Shown here: positions 38,874 through 47,039 of the stretch, in pieces
Layout of the letters: every line of letters starts with the position of its first letter
Position numbering within the stretch: position 1 is the stretch's first letter
Assembly: GCA_963775825.1 (NCBI GenBank)
Contig: CAVZKY010000070.1
Location: 44,185 to 108,184 of the forward strand
From: Bog-532 sp963775825
Lineage (GTDB): Bacteria; Actinomycetota; Actinomycetes; Streptosporangiales; Streptosporangiaceae
Reading direction: 5' to 3'
Length of the DNA: 64,000 nt
Position numbers and translations under genes: made by a program
Notes under the pieces: generated by a model
The model's database searches: none
Seen by the model: the letters and a program-made list of their open reading frames with translations, nothing else
Told to the model about the DNA's origin: nothing

Positions 38874-38901
38874 ACGGACGTATCGGAGAAGTTTCGTCCG
38901 T
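38874..38901. promoter_or_regulatory. Inverted repeat upstream of panB
   Basis: Perfect 7-bp arms acggacg and cgtccgt with a 14-base spacer, directly after the tandem units and 70 bp before the panB start. A candidate operator or leader hairpin. Nothing ties it to a known regulator. Confidence 0.4.
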
Positions 38902-38970
38902 ACCCGATGCATGTCATTATCAAAGTGTCCGGGGACGCCACTGGGGCGCCTCGAGACTGGAGGATCAGTG

Positions 38971-39935
38971 ATGAATCCGCAGGCACAAGGACTACGCGCG
39001 GCCGCTACCGAAGAGCGGACCACGGCAGCAGTCCCGGCCGGGCAGCCGGGCGGCGCGCAGCCCGGCCACACCACCCAGCCCCGCCACTCGGCCCCGGCCG
39101 GCCGCACCGCCGCACCCGAGCCGCTGTACGGCGGCGCCACCGGGCGGCGGATCACCGTCCGGGACATCGCCGCCGCCAAGGCACGCGGCGAGAAATGGCC
39201 CATGCTCACCGCCTACGACGCGCTGTCGGCCCACATCTTCGACGAGGCCGGCATCCCGGTGCTGCTCGTCGGCGACTCGGCGGCGATGGTGGTGTTCGGT
39301 CACGACACGACGATCCCGGTCACCCTGAACGACCTGGTCCCGCTGACCGCCGCCGTCGTCCGGGGCACCAGCCGGGCCATGGTCGTGGCCGACCTGCCGT
39401 TCGGCTCCTACCAGGCGTCGGCCGGGGACGCACTGGCCGCCTCGATCCGCTTCCTGAAGGAGTCGGGGGCGCACGCGGTCAAGCTGGAGGGCGGCCAGCG
39501 GGTCGCGCACCAGGTCGAGGAGCTGGTGTCGGCAGGCATCCCGGTCATGGCCCATCTCGGGCTGACCCCGCAGTCGGTGCACGCGTTCGGCGGGTACCGG
39601 GTGCAGGGCCGCGGTGAGGACGGTGAGCGGCTGGTGCAGGACGCCAAGACCCTGGAGGCGGCGGGCGCGTTCGGCGTGGTGCTGGAGTGCGTGCCCGCGG
39701 CGCTCGCGGCGCGGGTGACCTCCGCGCTGTCCATCCCCACGATCGGTATCGGGCCGGCCCGGACTGCGACGCCCAAGTGCTGGTCTGGCAGGACATGGCG
39801 GGCCTGTCCCCGCGGACGCCGAAGTTCGTCCGCCGGTACGCGGACGTATCCTCGGTGCTGCGTGAGGCCGCCTCGGCGTACGCACGCGACGTGGTGTCGG
39901 GGACGTTCCCCGGCCCGGCCGAGTCTTACCGCTGA
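38971..39935 (+). CDS. panB: 3-methyl-2-oxobutanoate hydroxymethyltransferase (one frame break)
   Basis: The first committed step of pantothenate synthesis: methylene-THF plus 2-oxoisovalerate gives ketopantoate. TIM-barrel motifs: MLTAYDALSAHIFDEAGIPVLLVGDS, VVADLPFGSYQ, SGAHAVKLEGG, IPVMAHLGLTPQSVHAFGGYRVQGR and SIPTIGIG. The frame changes near 39762, and GPDCDAQVLVWQDMAGLS.RTPKFVRRYA completes the enzyme to 39935. The N-terminus has an extra 50-residue Ala/Pro/Gly-rich tail. The ATG at 38971 has GGAGGATCAG just upstream. The remaining pan genes are not in the window. Confidence 0.92.
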
Positions 39936-39988
39936 TCTTCGGGTGATCGCTGGCCGGTTTGCGGGAAGGCTGGTCAGCGGAGGAGCCG

Positions 39989-40618
39989 ATGTACATACCC
40001 GCGCATTTCGCAGCCGACGATGCCCTGGTGAGCGAACTGCTCACCAGGCACGGCGCGGCTGACCTGATCACCAGCACGTCGCAGGGATTGCTCGCGACGC
40101 TGCTGCCGTTCGTGTACGACCCCACGGCCGGCGAGCACGGTGCGCTGCTCGGCCACCTGGCGCGCAACAACGATCAATGGAAGGTGCCGGCCCTGGGCGA
40201 GTCGCTGGTTATCGTGCGGGGCGCGGACGCCTACGTCTCCCCGGTCTGGTACCAGTCCACCGCGGAGCACGGCCGGGTGGTGCCGACCTGGAACTACATC
40301 ACCGCCCACGTCTACGGGCGGCTGGTCGTCCACGACGACCCGGCGTGGGTGGAGGCCCTCGTCCGGCGGCTCACGGCCAAGCACGAGGACGGGCGGGACC
40401 CCTGGTGGTCGGTGGACGACGCGCCGCCGGCGTTCATCGCGGGGCAGCTGCGCGCCATCGTCGGGATCGAGCTGGCCATCACCCGGATCGAGGCGAAGGC
40501 CAAGCTGAGCCAGAACCGGCCCCAGGCCGACATCGACGGCGTGATCGAGGGCCTGCGCGCCGAAGGCGCCGAGCGTACCGCCGCCGACGTGGCCCGGGCC
40601 CGCGCCGCCGATAAGTAG
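39989..40618 (+). CDS. PaiB-like FMN-binding protein
   Basis: 209 residues. The opening MYIPAHFAADDALVSELLTRHGAADLIT, then LLGHLARNNDQWK, VSPVWYQSTAEHGRVVPTWNYITAHVYGRL and the basic C-terminus (ITRIEAKAKLSQNRPQADIDGV) are those of the PaiB / FMN-binding negative regulator family, which has a split-barrel flavin fold. Despite the name, DNA binding is doubtful. GGAGGAG precedes the ATG. It lies 53 bp after panB. Confidence 0.88.
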   Translation: MYIPAHFAADDALVSELLTRHGAADLITSTSQGLLATLLPFVYDPTAGEHGALLGHLARNNDQWKVPALGESLVIVRGADAYVSPVWYQSTAEHGRVVPTWNYITAHVYGRLVVHDDPAWVEALVRRLTAKHEDGRDPWWSVDDAPPAFIAGQLRAIVGIELAITRIEAKAKLSQNRPQADIDGVIEGLRAEGAERTAADVARARAADK

Positions 40619-40647
40619 CCGGGGGCGGCGGTCGCGGGATCAGCAGA

Positions 40648-41028
40648 TCAGGCGCTGGCGGGGTCGACGGTCAGCTCGGCGCGGTGGGTGTAGAAAGCGA
40701 GGTGGTCGGCGATTTCGGACACCGCCGCGTACGGCTTCTCGTACGTCCAGATGACGTCGTCAACGGTGCCGTCCGGGGTTTCGACGCTGTAGTAGCTCGC
40801 GTCCCCCTTGAACGGGCAGTAGGTGGAGGTGTCGGTCCGCCGCAGCACGCTGGCGTCGACGTCGACGATCGGGATGTACTGCACCGCGGGGTAGGTGGAC
40901 TCCTGCAGGGTCAGCGCATGCCGGGAATCGGCCACCACCCGGTCCCCGATGCGGACCACCACCCGGCCCTCGGTCGGCTCGATCGTGATCGGGTGCTTGG
41001 CGCTGGGCTGCAGAACGGGGCGGGACAT
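40648..41028 (-). CDS. DUF427 domain protein
   Basis: 126 residues, one DUF427 domain: VVVRIGDRVVADSRHALTLQES, YIPIVDVDASVLRRTDTSTYCPFKGDASYYSV and WTYEKPYAAVSEIADHLAFYTHRAEL. These small beta-barrel proteins are widespread in actinobacteria and their role is unknown. GAGGAGACGGCC precedes the ATG. Convergent with the PaiB-like gene, 29 bp apart. Confidence 0.9.
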   Translation of the reverse strand: MSRPVLQPSAKHPITIEPTEGRVVVRIGDRVVADSRHALTLQESTYPAVQYIPIVDVDASVLRRTDTSTYCPFKGDASYYSVETPDGTVDDVIWTYEKPYAAVSEIADHLAFYTHRAELTVDPASA

Positions 41029-41137
41029 GGCCGTCTCCTCGGGCGATCGTGGCGTGTGAGTGACTCCTTGCGCATCACGCAGAACAGAGTCCGGCTGGCA
41101 TCTGTTCCGTGCCGGGGAGCAGGACCGGGGCCACTTT

Positions 41138-42118
41138 CTAGGCGGCGGCGCGGAGCGCGGGGAGAACCTCTTTGCCGATCATCTCGATGGTGGCCATCGG
41201 ATCGGTCGACATGACCTGGATCGAGACGATGTCCGGGCCGACGTCGGTGACCAGCGGCTGATAGGCGCCGATCAGCCCGGCCGCGTCGGGCACGGTGGGG
41301 TAGCTGCCGATCACCTCGGATCGGTCCATATCGTCCGCCCGGTACCGGAGCTCGGCGGGGTCGGCCGTCTCCAGCCGCCCAGGGGCCCGCAGGCCGCGCA
41401 TCGCGGACAGTGCACGCCACGCCTCGTCGTTGTCGCGGGCCAGCACCGTCCACCGGGTGGCCAGCACCAGCGGGGCGTGCCGCCGCTCGGCCGCCGCCTG
41501 CCGGTACGGTTCGATGACCCTGGCCACCGTGTCCGCCGGGTCCTTGACGCTGGTGATGAGGCCGTCCGCGTTGCGCCCGGCGAACGTGGCCGACTTGGGG
41601 CCGCCCGCGGCCATCAGCGCCGGCAGTGAGCCTACCGGCGGCGAGTACAGCTTGGCCGAGTCGGTGGTGTAGTGCCGGCCCTCGAAGGTCAGCTTCTCCC
41701 CCGCGAAGAGCCGGTGGATGATCTCCAGCGCCTCCTGCATCCGCTCCTGGCGCTGCTTGTAACCGGGAAACTCCCAGCCCAGCGGACGCTCGTTAATCGC
41801 CTCACCGGTCCCCACGCCGAGCATGAGCCGGCCGCCGGACAGCCGGTCCGTGGTCGCCGCCATCTGCGCGACCAGCGCCGGGTGGTAGTGGAACAGCGGG
41901 CACGTCACGGCGGTGCCGAGCTGGACCCGCTCGGTCCGGGCCGCGACCGCGCCGAGCCACGACCAGACGAAGCCGGCCGCGGATGTGTCGTCGACCCAGG
42001 GGTGGAAGTGGTCCGAGCCGAGCACCATGTCGAAGCCGGCCGCTTCGGCCGCCACGGCCTGGTCCACCAGGACCTCCGGCTGGTACTCCTCGTGGCTGCA
42101 CAGCCAGGCAAATTTCAT
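41138..42118 (-). CDS. F420-dependent LLM-class oxidoreductase (TIGR03557-type)
   Basis: 326 residues, a bacterial luciferase-like TIM barrel. Motifs: FAWLCSHEEYQPEVLVDQAVAAEAAGFDMVLGSDHFHPW, TAVTCPLFHYHPALVAQMAAT, RLMLGVGTGEAINE and ALMAAGGPKSATFAGRNADGLIT, shared with F420-dependent glucose-6-phosphate dehydrogenase relatives. It probably uses coenzyme F420; the substrate is unknown. Intact. Confidence 0.9.
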   Translation of the reverse strand: MKFAWLCSHEEYQPEVLVDQAVAAEAAGFDMVLGSDHFHPWVDDTSAAGFVWSWLGAVAARTERVQLGTAVTCPLFHYHPALVAQMAATTDRLSGGRLMLGVGTGEAINERPLGWEFPGYKQRQERMQEALEIIHRLFAGEKLTFEGRHYTTDSAKLYSPPVGSLPALMAAGGPKSATFAGRNADGLITSVKDPADTVARVIEPYRQAAAERRHAPLVLATRWTVLARDNDEAWRALSAMRGLRAPGRLETADPAELRYRADDMDRSEVIGSYPTVPDAAGLIGAYQPLVTDVGPDIVSIQVMSTDPMATIEMIGKEVLPALRAAA

Positions 42119-42320
42119 CTCATCCCCGAATCCCGCGGAAACGTCCCTCTGATCAGGACGCTACCAAAGCGGCGCGCCCAGCGAACCGGGCCTTCAGGCC
42201 CGGTGAGCGGCGGTGTTGTCGGCGAGCACCACCATTGGGGCGTCGCGGGGGGTTCCGGAGGGTCGCCCCCCCGGGCCAACACAGCGTGCGAAGTACCACG
42301 GGCTAGGGCACGATGGACAG

Positions 42321-42908
42321 GTGAACCCCGACGAGGTGGCCGCACTGCGGGCTCTGCTCGCGCCTACCGGGTGGCCGGACCGGGCGCGGGTCTTCGCCCG
42401 GGCCCTGCGAACCTCGACCAGGGCCCGCGGCGGGCTGCTCCTGGTGGGGACGCCTGACGAAGAGCCATGGCATCTCGCGGCCCACCTGGACGACGAGAGC
42501 CGGCTGTCCGGTATCGCTGAGCTGGCCCCGACCCTGGTCCGCTGGAACGCCCCGGTGGACGCGCCGCCGCACCTGCGGATCGGCCTGGAACGACTGGAGG
42601 CCGCGCGGCGCGGGGAGACGCTGTTCGTGGTCACACCGGAGACCGCGCCTTCCCCGCTGCTGGAACGGGTCAGCGACGCCCGCCGGGTCGGCGCCACGAT
42701 CCTGGCCCTGAACCAGGGCGACGCCGAGCTGGACAGCCTGGCCCATGAAACGCTGGCGGTGCCAGCGGCCACGTCGCCGGTTTCGTTCACCGTGGCCCAG
42801 CACCTGGTCAGCGCGGCGGCCGGAGACCCGGGCCTGGGGGCCCGGCACAGCGTGCGGCAGCGGCTGGCGCACCTGCTCGACGTGGTCAGCGGCCCCGCGG
42901 CCGGCTGA
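42321..42908 (+). CDS. Hypothetical protein, SIS-like
   Basis: 195 residues, GTG start at 42321. An alternating beta-alpha pattern (RGGLLLVGTPDEEPWHLAAHL; GETLFVVTPETAPSPLLERVSDA; VGATILALNQGDAELDSLAHETLAVP) resembles half of a sugar-isomerase (SIS) fold, where the middle block would bind a phosphosugar. I know similar uncharacterised actinobacterial proteins but no function. The last 27 bases lie in a 46-bp tandem duplication. Confidence 0.65.
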   Translation: MNPDEVAALRALLAPTGWPDRARVFARALRTSTRARGGLLLVGTPDEEPWHLAAHLDDESRLSGIAELAPTLVRWNAPVDAPPHLRIGLERLEAARRGETLFVVTPETAPSPLLERVSDARRVGATILALNQGDAELDSLAHETLAVPAATSPVSFTVAQHLVSAAAGDPGLGARHSVRQRLAHLLDVVSGPAAG

Positions 42909-42973
42909 TCCCGGCCAGGCCGTAAGGGTGGTCAGCGGCCCCGCGGCCGGCTGATCCCGGCCAGGCCGTAAGG
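42882..42973. repeat. 46-bp perfect tandem duplication across a stop codon
   Basis: Bases 42882-42927 and 42928-42973 are identical. The first copy holds the last codons and TGA of the preceding gene; the second repeats them outside it. The unit contains ggccggctgatcccggcc, an imperfect palindrome, so a hairpin may have been doubled between the convergent genes. Confidence 0.9.
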
Positions 42974-42995
42974 GCCGCCGGGCGGGCCAGGCGGC

Positions 42996-43844
42996 TCAGC
43001 TGTCCAGACTGAGAACCATGGTCGGGCGGTCGATGACGTGATCGGAACGTAGCGGGCGGACCGCCGTGCCGATCGCGAAGAACTCGGTGGTGTGGGCACC
43101 CCAGGTGTGGCTGTGCTGGCGCAGCTGTACCCCCACGATGCCCTCGGCGTGCAACTCCTCCGCCTCGGCCTGCATCCGGCTCATGGCCAGCTCGCGCGCG
43201 TCGTAGAGGGCCTGGGTGAACTGCTCGATCTCCACGTTGCGCCCGATGTTGCCGATCATGCTGCCCATCCGCTGATGCGCGATGTGGTAGACGCAGGTGC
43301 CCATGACCATGCCGAGCGGCGCGTAACCGGCCCGGATCAGCGTCCAGAAGTCCTGGCCGGACAGGTCGGAGGTGAACGGCTGCTTCTTGTTGTTGCGCCA
43401 CTGGGTGACGCCCCCGCCGCCCGCACCCTCCTCGGCCTTGACCGCGGTGCCGACGGCGATGAACTCGGCGATGTCGCTGCCGAACTCCTTCAGCTCCACG
43501 TCCAGCCGGACCCCGACGATCCCGTCCGCCCCCAGCGCGTCGGCTTCAGCTTCCATCCGCGTCATGGCCAGTTCCCGGGCGTGGTACATGGCCTGGGACA
43601 GCACATCGAGCTCCTGGTTCTTCCCCCAGCGGCCGATCTGCAGGCCGACGTGGTAGATCGACGTGCCCAGCACCAAGCCGACCGGGCGGAAGCCGACCTC
43701 CCGGACCAGCAGGAACTCATTCACCGACAGGTCTGAGGTGAAGATGCTGCCCGCGCGCCCGGGCTGCAGCTCGGCGAGGCGCCGCATGGCGTCCTGGGGA
43801 ACCCCGGCGGCGCCCAGTTCCTCGGTAACGTTCTGGTCGGTCAT
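42996..43844 (-). CDS. Double YbjQ-type (heavy-metal-binding domain) protein, copy 1
   Basis: 282 residues made of two related halves. Each has a strand entry (IFTSDLSVNEFLLVREVGFRPVGLVLG; PFTSDLSGQDFWTLIRAGYAPLGMVMG), then YHARELAMTRMEAEADALGADGIVGVRL or YDARELAMSRMQAEAEELHAEGIVGVQL, ending in a AVGTAV/AIGTAV strand. This is the YbjQ fold in duplicate; YbjQ alone forms pentamers. The 'metal-binding' label is by name only. GGAGA stands before the ATG. Its stop is 153 bp from the convergent gene, and it follows copy 2 by 9 bp. Confidence 0.85.
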   Translation of the reverse strand: MTDQNVTEELGAAGVPQDAMRRLAELQPGRAGSIFTSDLSVNEFLLVREVGFRPVGLVLGTSIYHVGLQIGRWGKNQELDVLSQAMYHARELAMTRMEAEADALGADGIVGVRLDVELKEFGSDIAEFIAVGTAVKAEEGAGGGGVTQWRNNKKQPFTSDLSGQDFWTLIRAGYAPLGMVMGTCVYHIAHQRMGSMIGNIGRNVEIEQFTQALYDARELAMSRMQAEAEELHAEGIVGVQLRQHSHTWGAHTTEFFAIGTAVRPLRSDHVIDRPTMVLSLDS

Positions 43845-43853
43845 CCGGTTCTC

Positions 43854-44789
43854 CTAGGCTCGTCCGAGCCGTACACGCGCGGCTTGCCTGCGCTGAGGGT
43901 CCAGGGAAAGTATGGCGAGGCTCGGCTGCCGCTCGTGGTCCGACCTCGCGGTAAAACGGGCGATCGCGGTACCGATCATCGTCGTTTCCACGATGTGGTC
44001 GCGGCGGCCTTCCTGCATGGGGCATTCCCGCTCGCTGACGCGCAGCTGCATGTCGGCGATCACCACGCCCTCGGCGCCGATCCGCGTGACGTCCCGTTCC
44101 AGCTGCACGCGGGCGTCGTGGCGGCCCTCATGGACCAGCTCGGTGTACCCGGCGACTTCGGCGTTGCCCGAACCCCAGCGCGTCTGGCCGACCGTGAGCC
44201 AGTCGTCGTGCCGGGCCGCGACCGAGATGCCCAAGGCGAGCGAAGCCGGTACCCAGCCACGCATGATCAGCTTGGCGAAATCCTGCCCGGACAGGTCGGA
44301 GGTGAACGGTCGCTTCGGCAGCCGCGCGCCGGGGGCACGCACCGCGGTCCCGATCGCCTTGAACTCCAGGCCGCCGGCGGGGAAGGGGCCGATGGTCAGC
44401 CGCACGCCGACCACGCCGTGCCCGCCGAGCTCGGTGCATTCCGAGGCCATCCGGTTGATCGCGGCGCGCCGCGCGTCGTAGAGCGTCTGGACCAGGGGGG
44501 CGAAGGAGGTGGCGCCGCCGCGGCTGGACACCTGGGTAACGGACCGGGTCGGGCCGAACGAGTTGCCGTAGTAGCCGCTCCACGCGCCCGCGCAGCCGTA
44601 CCCACCGGTGTAGCCGATGTTGTACACAGCCGCGCCCAGGACCTGGCCCACCGGCTCGAAGCCGACGCTGCGGATCGAGGTGAACTCGTCGGTGGACAGC
44701 GCTGAACCCCACGTGCCGCTCCGCCGGATCTCGGCCATCCGCGCTTCAGCGACAGGGGGCAGTCCCGCCCGCCGCGGATCATTGGTCAC
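43854..44789 (-). CDS. Double YbjQ-type protein, copy 2
   Basis: 311 residues, paralogue of the next gene, with the same two-half layout: FTSIRSVGFEPVGQVLGAAVYNIGY, then INRMASECTELGGHGVVGVRL; and PFTSDLSGQDFAKLIMRGWVPASLALG, then LERDVTRIGAEGVVIADMQL. The first half carries a 30-residue Gly/Tyr-rich insert (YTGGYGCAGAWSGYYGN). It is upstream of copy 1 with only 9 bp between them, so the two form an operon and probably a complex. Function unknown. Confidence 0.82.
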   Translation of the reverse strand: MTNDPRRAGLPPVAEARMAEIRRSGTWGSALSTDEFTSIRSVGFEPVGQVLGAAVYNIGYTGGYGCAGAWSGYYGNSFGPTRSVTQVSSRGGATSFAPLVQTLYDARRAAINRMASECTELGGHGVVGVRLTIGPFPAGGLEFKAIGTAVRAPGARLPKRPFTSDLSGQDFAKLIMRGWVPASLALGISVAARHDDWLTVGQTRWGSGNAEVAGYTELVHEGRHDARVQLERDVTRIGAEGVVIADMQLRVSERECPMQEGRRDHIVETTMIGTAIARFTARSDHERQPSLAILSLDPQRRQAARVRLGRA

Positions 44790-44928
44790 GGCGCACCTTT
44801 CTCGCGGTCACCTCACGATACTCTGCCACGGCCGTCCTGAGACCTTACTGAGGGTGACCCGCCCCGCAGGCGCACGGATGGCCCCGCGGTGGCGGCATTC
44901 CGCGCCCGGGCGCGGTCAGTAGGCGCGG

Positions 44929-45123
44929 TCAGTACTCGTCGTCGCCGCCGCGCGCGTCCCATTCGCGGTTGCGCTCCTGGACCAGTTCCAGGGCGCGGGC
45001 CGCTTCCTCCCGGGTCGCGTAGGGCCCCAGCCGGTCCTTGCCGGGGCAGCCGTCGTCGCCTTCGACTTCGTGGTGGGTGAGGCAGTACCACCAGTGCTTG
45101 CCATTGTCGTTCGCCATGGACAT
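44929..45123 (-). CDS. Small conserved hypothetical protein (64 residues)
   Basis: Starts MSMANDNGKHWWYCLTHHEVE, then DDGCPGKDRLGPYATREEAARALELV. Two Cys, a His pair and a SPOR-like 'GPY.T..EAARAL' turn-helix suggest a compact fold with a possible metal site. Small proteins of this form occur next to map in other actinobacteria as far as I recall. Its start is 14 bp from the divergent map start, so both promoters overlap. Confidence 0.75.
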   Translation of the reverse strand: MSMANDNGKHWWYCLTHHEVEGDDGCPGKDRLGPYATREEAARALELVQERNREWDARGGDDEY

Positions 45124-45137
45124 TAGACTCGCAGAAT

Positions 45138-45986
45138 ATGGCCACCAAGCTCCACCCGGGCCGACCTTCCGCGTCCCGCCCGGTGCCCCCGCAGATCCCG
45201 CGCCCCGAGTACGTGGGCAAGAAGCGCCCGCGGCTGGGCGAGCCCGACGTCAAGGACCCGGCCACGATCGAGCGCATGCGGGTCGCCGGCCACCTCGCCG
45301 CGCACGCCCTGGCCGAGGTGGGCAGGCACGTCGCCCCGGGGGTCACCACCGACGATCTGGACCAGATCGGCCATGACTTCCTGATCTCCCGCGGCGCATA
45401 CCCGAGCACGCTCGGCTACCGCGGCTACCCGAAGTCGCTGTGCACGTCACTCAACGACGTGATCTGCCACGGCATCCCGGACGACACGGTGATCCGCGAC
45501 GGAGACATCGTCAACGTGGACATCACCGCGTTCATCGGCGGGGTGCACGGCGACACCAACGCGACGTTCTGCGCGGGTGACGTGGACGAGGAGTCGCGGC
45601 TGCTCGTCGAGCGCACCCGCGAGGCCATGATGCGCGGGATCCGGGCCGTAGCCCCGGGCCGGCCGCTGAACGCGGTGGGCCGGGTCATCGAGTCCTACGC
45701 GCGCCGGTTCGGCTACGGCGTGGTCCGCGACTTCACCGGGCACGGCATCGGCACGACGTTCCACTCCGGCCTCGTCGTCCCGCACTACGACGATCCGGAC
45801 AACGACTTCGTTATGGAGCCGGGCATGACGTTCACGATCGAGCCCATGCTGACCCTGGGCACGATCGACTACGACATCCTGGATGACCAATGGACGGTCG
45901 TGACCAAGGACCACAAGCGGACCGCGCAGTTCGAGCACACGATCCTCGTCACCGATGACGGCCGCGAGATCCTTACTTTGCCGTAA
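45138..45986 (+). CDS. map: Methionine aminopeptidase type I
   Basis: 282 residues with the extended N-terminus found in actinobacteria (about 40 residues; PRPEYVGKK motif) before the pita-bread catalytic domain. The metal ligands are visible: Asp in VNVDITAF, Asp in GDTNATF, His in GHGIGTTFH, Glu in TFTIEPML and Glu in AQFEHTI. It removes the initiator Met from nascent proteins. The ATG has no obvious Shine-Dalgarno and may be leaderless. Intact. Confidence 0.95.
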   Translation: MATKLHPGRPSASRPVPPQIPRPEYVGKKRPRLGEPDVKDPATIERMRVAGHLAAHALAEVGRHVAPGVTTDDLDQIGHDFLISRGAYPSTLGYRGYPKSLCTSLNDVICHGIPDDTVIRDGDIVNVDITAFIGGVHGDTNATFCAGDVDEESRLLVERTREAMMRGIRAVAPGRPLNAVGRVIESYARRFGYGVVRDFTGHGIGTTFHSGLVVPHYDDPDNDFVMEPGMTFTIEPMLTLGTIDYDILDDQWTVVTKDHKRTAQFEHTILVTDDGREILTLP

Positions 45987-46009
45987 GGGGCTCGCGCCGG
46001 CTCGGCGGA

Positions 46010-46135
46010 GGCATTCTGATAGGGCGCGCAGTACGGGGATGAGCTCGGGCGGGTCCAGGACCTGGAAGTCGAAGCCCAGGCCCCTGACCTCCTCAGCACC
46101 GACGTCCGGGAGCTCTTCCGCGATCGCGCCCGGTC
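46010..46135 (-). pseudogene. Possible 3' remnant of a WYL-domain regulator
   Basis: On the minus strand one frame gives AIAEELPDVGAEEVRGLGFDFQVLDPPELIPVLRALSECLRR (42 residues, stated here as two blocks around FQVLDPPEL). The 'xVLxPPELxxxLxxxxxxLxxx' ending is typical of WYL-domain transcription factors. There is no start and the frame then runs into antisense of map. Weak evidence. Confidence 0.25.
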
Positions 46136-46153
46136 AGCGAGTCGTTCCTGAGC

Positions 46154-46183
46154 ACGGGCCCTGGTGCGGGGACCAGGGCCCGT
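46154..46183. terminator. Strong hairpin between map and the ABC permease
   Basis: Perfect 12-bp arms (acgggccctggt and accagggcccgt) around a 6-base loop, between two convergent genes. No long T-run, as is common in high-GC actinobacteria. A bidirectional terminator is the natural reading. Confidence 0.75.
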
Positions 46184-46204
46184 TCGGGACCTGTCAGCCC
46201 GGGG

Positions 46205-47038
46205 CTAGGCGTCCCGGTTGCGGAAGAGGATGAACCCGGCGATCAGGACCGCCGCGGTGTACGCACAGAACACCGCAAACTCGGGCCAGGCGGACCATTC
46301 GTGTGCTTGCTGGTGCGGGTTCCAGATCGCGAGCCCCCCCTCGGACGGGAGCCAGCGCATGATGTCGTTGCTCCAGGACGAGGGCAGGAAGTTCACGATG
46401 ATAGGCACCACGAACAGCACCCCGATCGCGACGCTGATCGCCGCGGCGGTGTGCCGGACGAGGGTGCCGATACCGAACGCGAACAGTCCCGTCACCGCGA
46501 TGAAAAGGCCGCCGCCGATCACGGCACGCAGCACGCTGGGCGCGCCCAGCGTGGTCTGGATGTGCTGGCTGGACAGCAGGGTCTGCCCCAGGAAGAACGC
46601 AACGAAGCTGGTGACCTCACCAATGACCAGGGCGACCGCGGTGAAGACGAGCGCCTTGGCCACGTAGACGATCCCGCGCCGCGGCATCGCCGTCAGCGCG
46701 GTGCGGATCATCCCGGTGGAGTACTCCGACGTGATCGTCAGCGCGCCGAGCACCACGATGACGAACTGCCCGAAGTACAGGCCCACGAGGCTGTTGCGGG
46801 TCGGGTCGAAGGACGCCCGCTGGCCCGGTCCCGCCTGGCTCCAGTGCGCCGCGGTCAGCGCGGTGACCAGGGCGCCGAGGCCGACGCAGATCACGAACAG
46901 GACCAGCATCGTCCAGTAAGTGGAGCGCACCGAGCGGATCTTGGTGAACTCCGAGCGGAGCGTGCCGATCAGGCCCGCCCGGCCGGACGGAGGCGGCAGT
47001 GCCGAGAGCCGGGTGCCTTCTGTGGTTACCGTGGCCAT
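46205..47038 (-). CDS. ABC-2 type transporter permease
   Basis: 277 residues with six membrane segments (TYWTMLVLFVICVGLGALVTALTA; FVIVVLGALTI; ALVFTAVALVIGEVTSFVAFFLG; GGGLFIAVTGLFAFGIGTLV; ISVAIGVLFVVPIIVNFLP; FAVFCAYTAAVLIAGFILF). The N-terminus carries the SEFTKIRSVRSTYWT motif of ABC-2 permeases fused to no ATPase. It pairs with the ATPase gene immediately upstream (1 bp apart). The substrate is unknown. Confidence 0.88.
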   Translation of the reverse strand: MATVTTEGTRLSALPPPSGRAGLIGTLRSEFTKIRSVRSTYWTMLVLFVICVGLGALVTALTAAHWSQAGPGQRASFDPTRNSLVGLYFGQFVIVVLGALTITSEYSTGMIRTALTAMPRRGIVYVAKALVFTAVALVIGEVTSFVAFFLGQTLLSSQHIQTTLGAPSVLRAVIGGGLFIAVTGLFAFGIGTLVRHTAAAISVAIGVLFVVPIIVNFLPSSWSNDIMRWLPSEGGLAIWNPHQQAHEWSAWPEFAVFCAYTAAVLIAGFILFRNRDA

Positions 47039-47039
47039 C

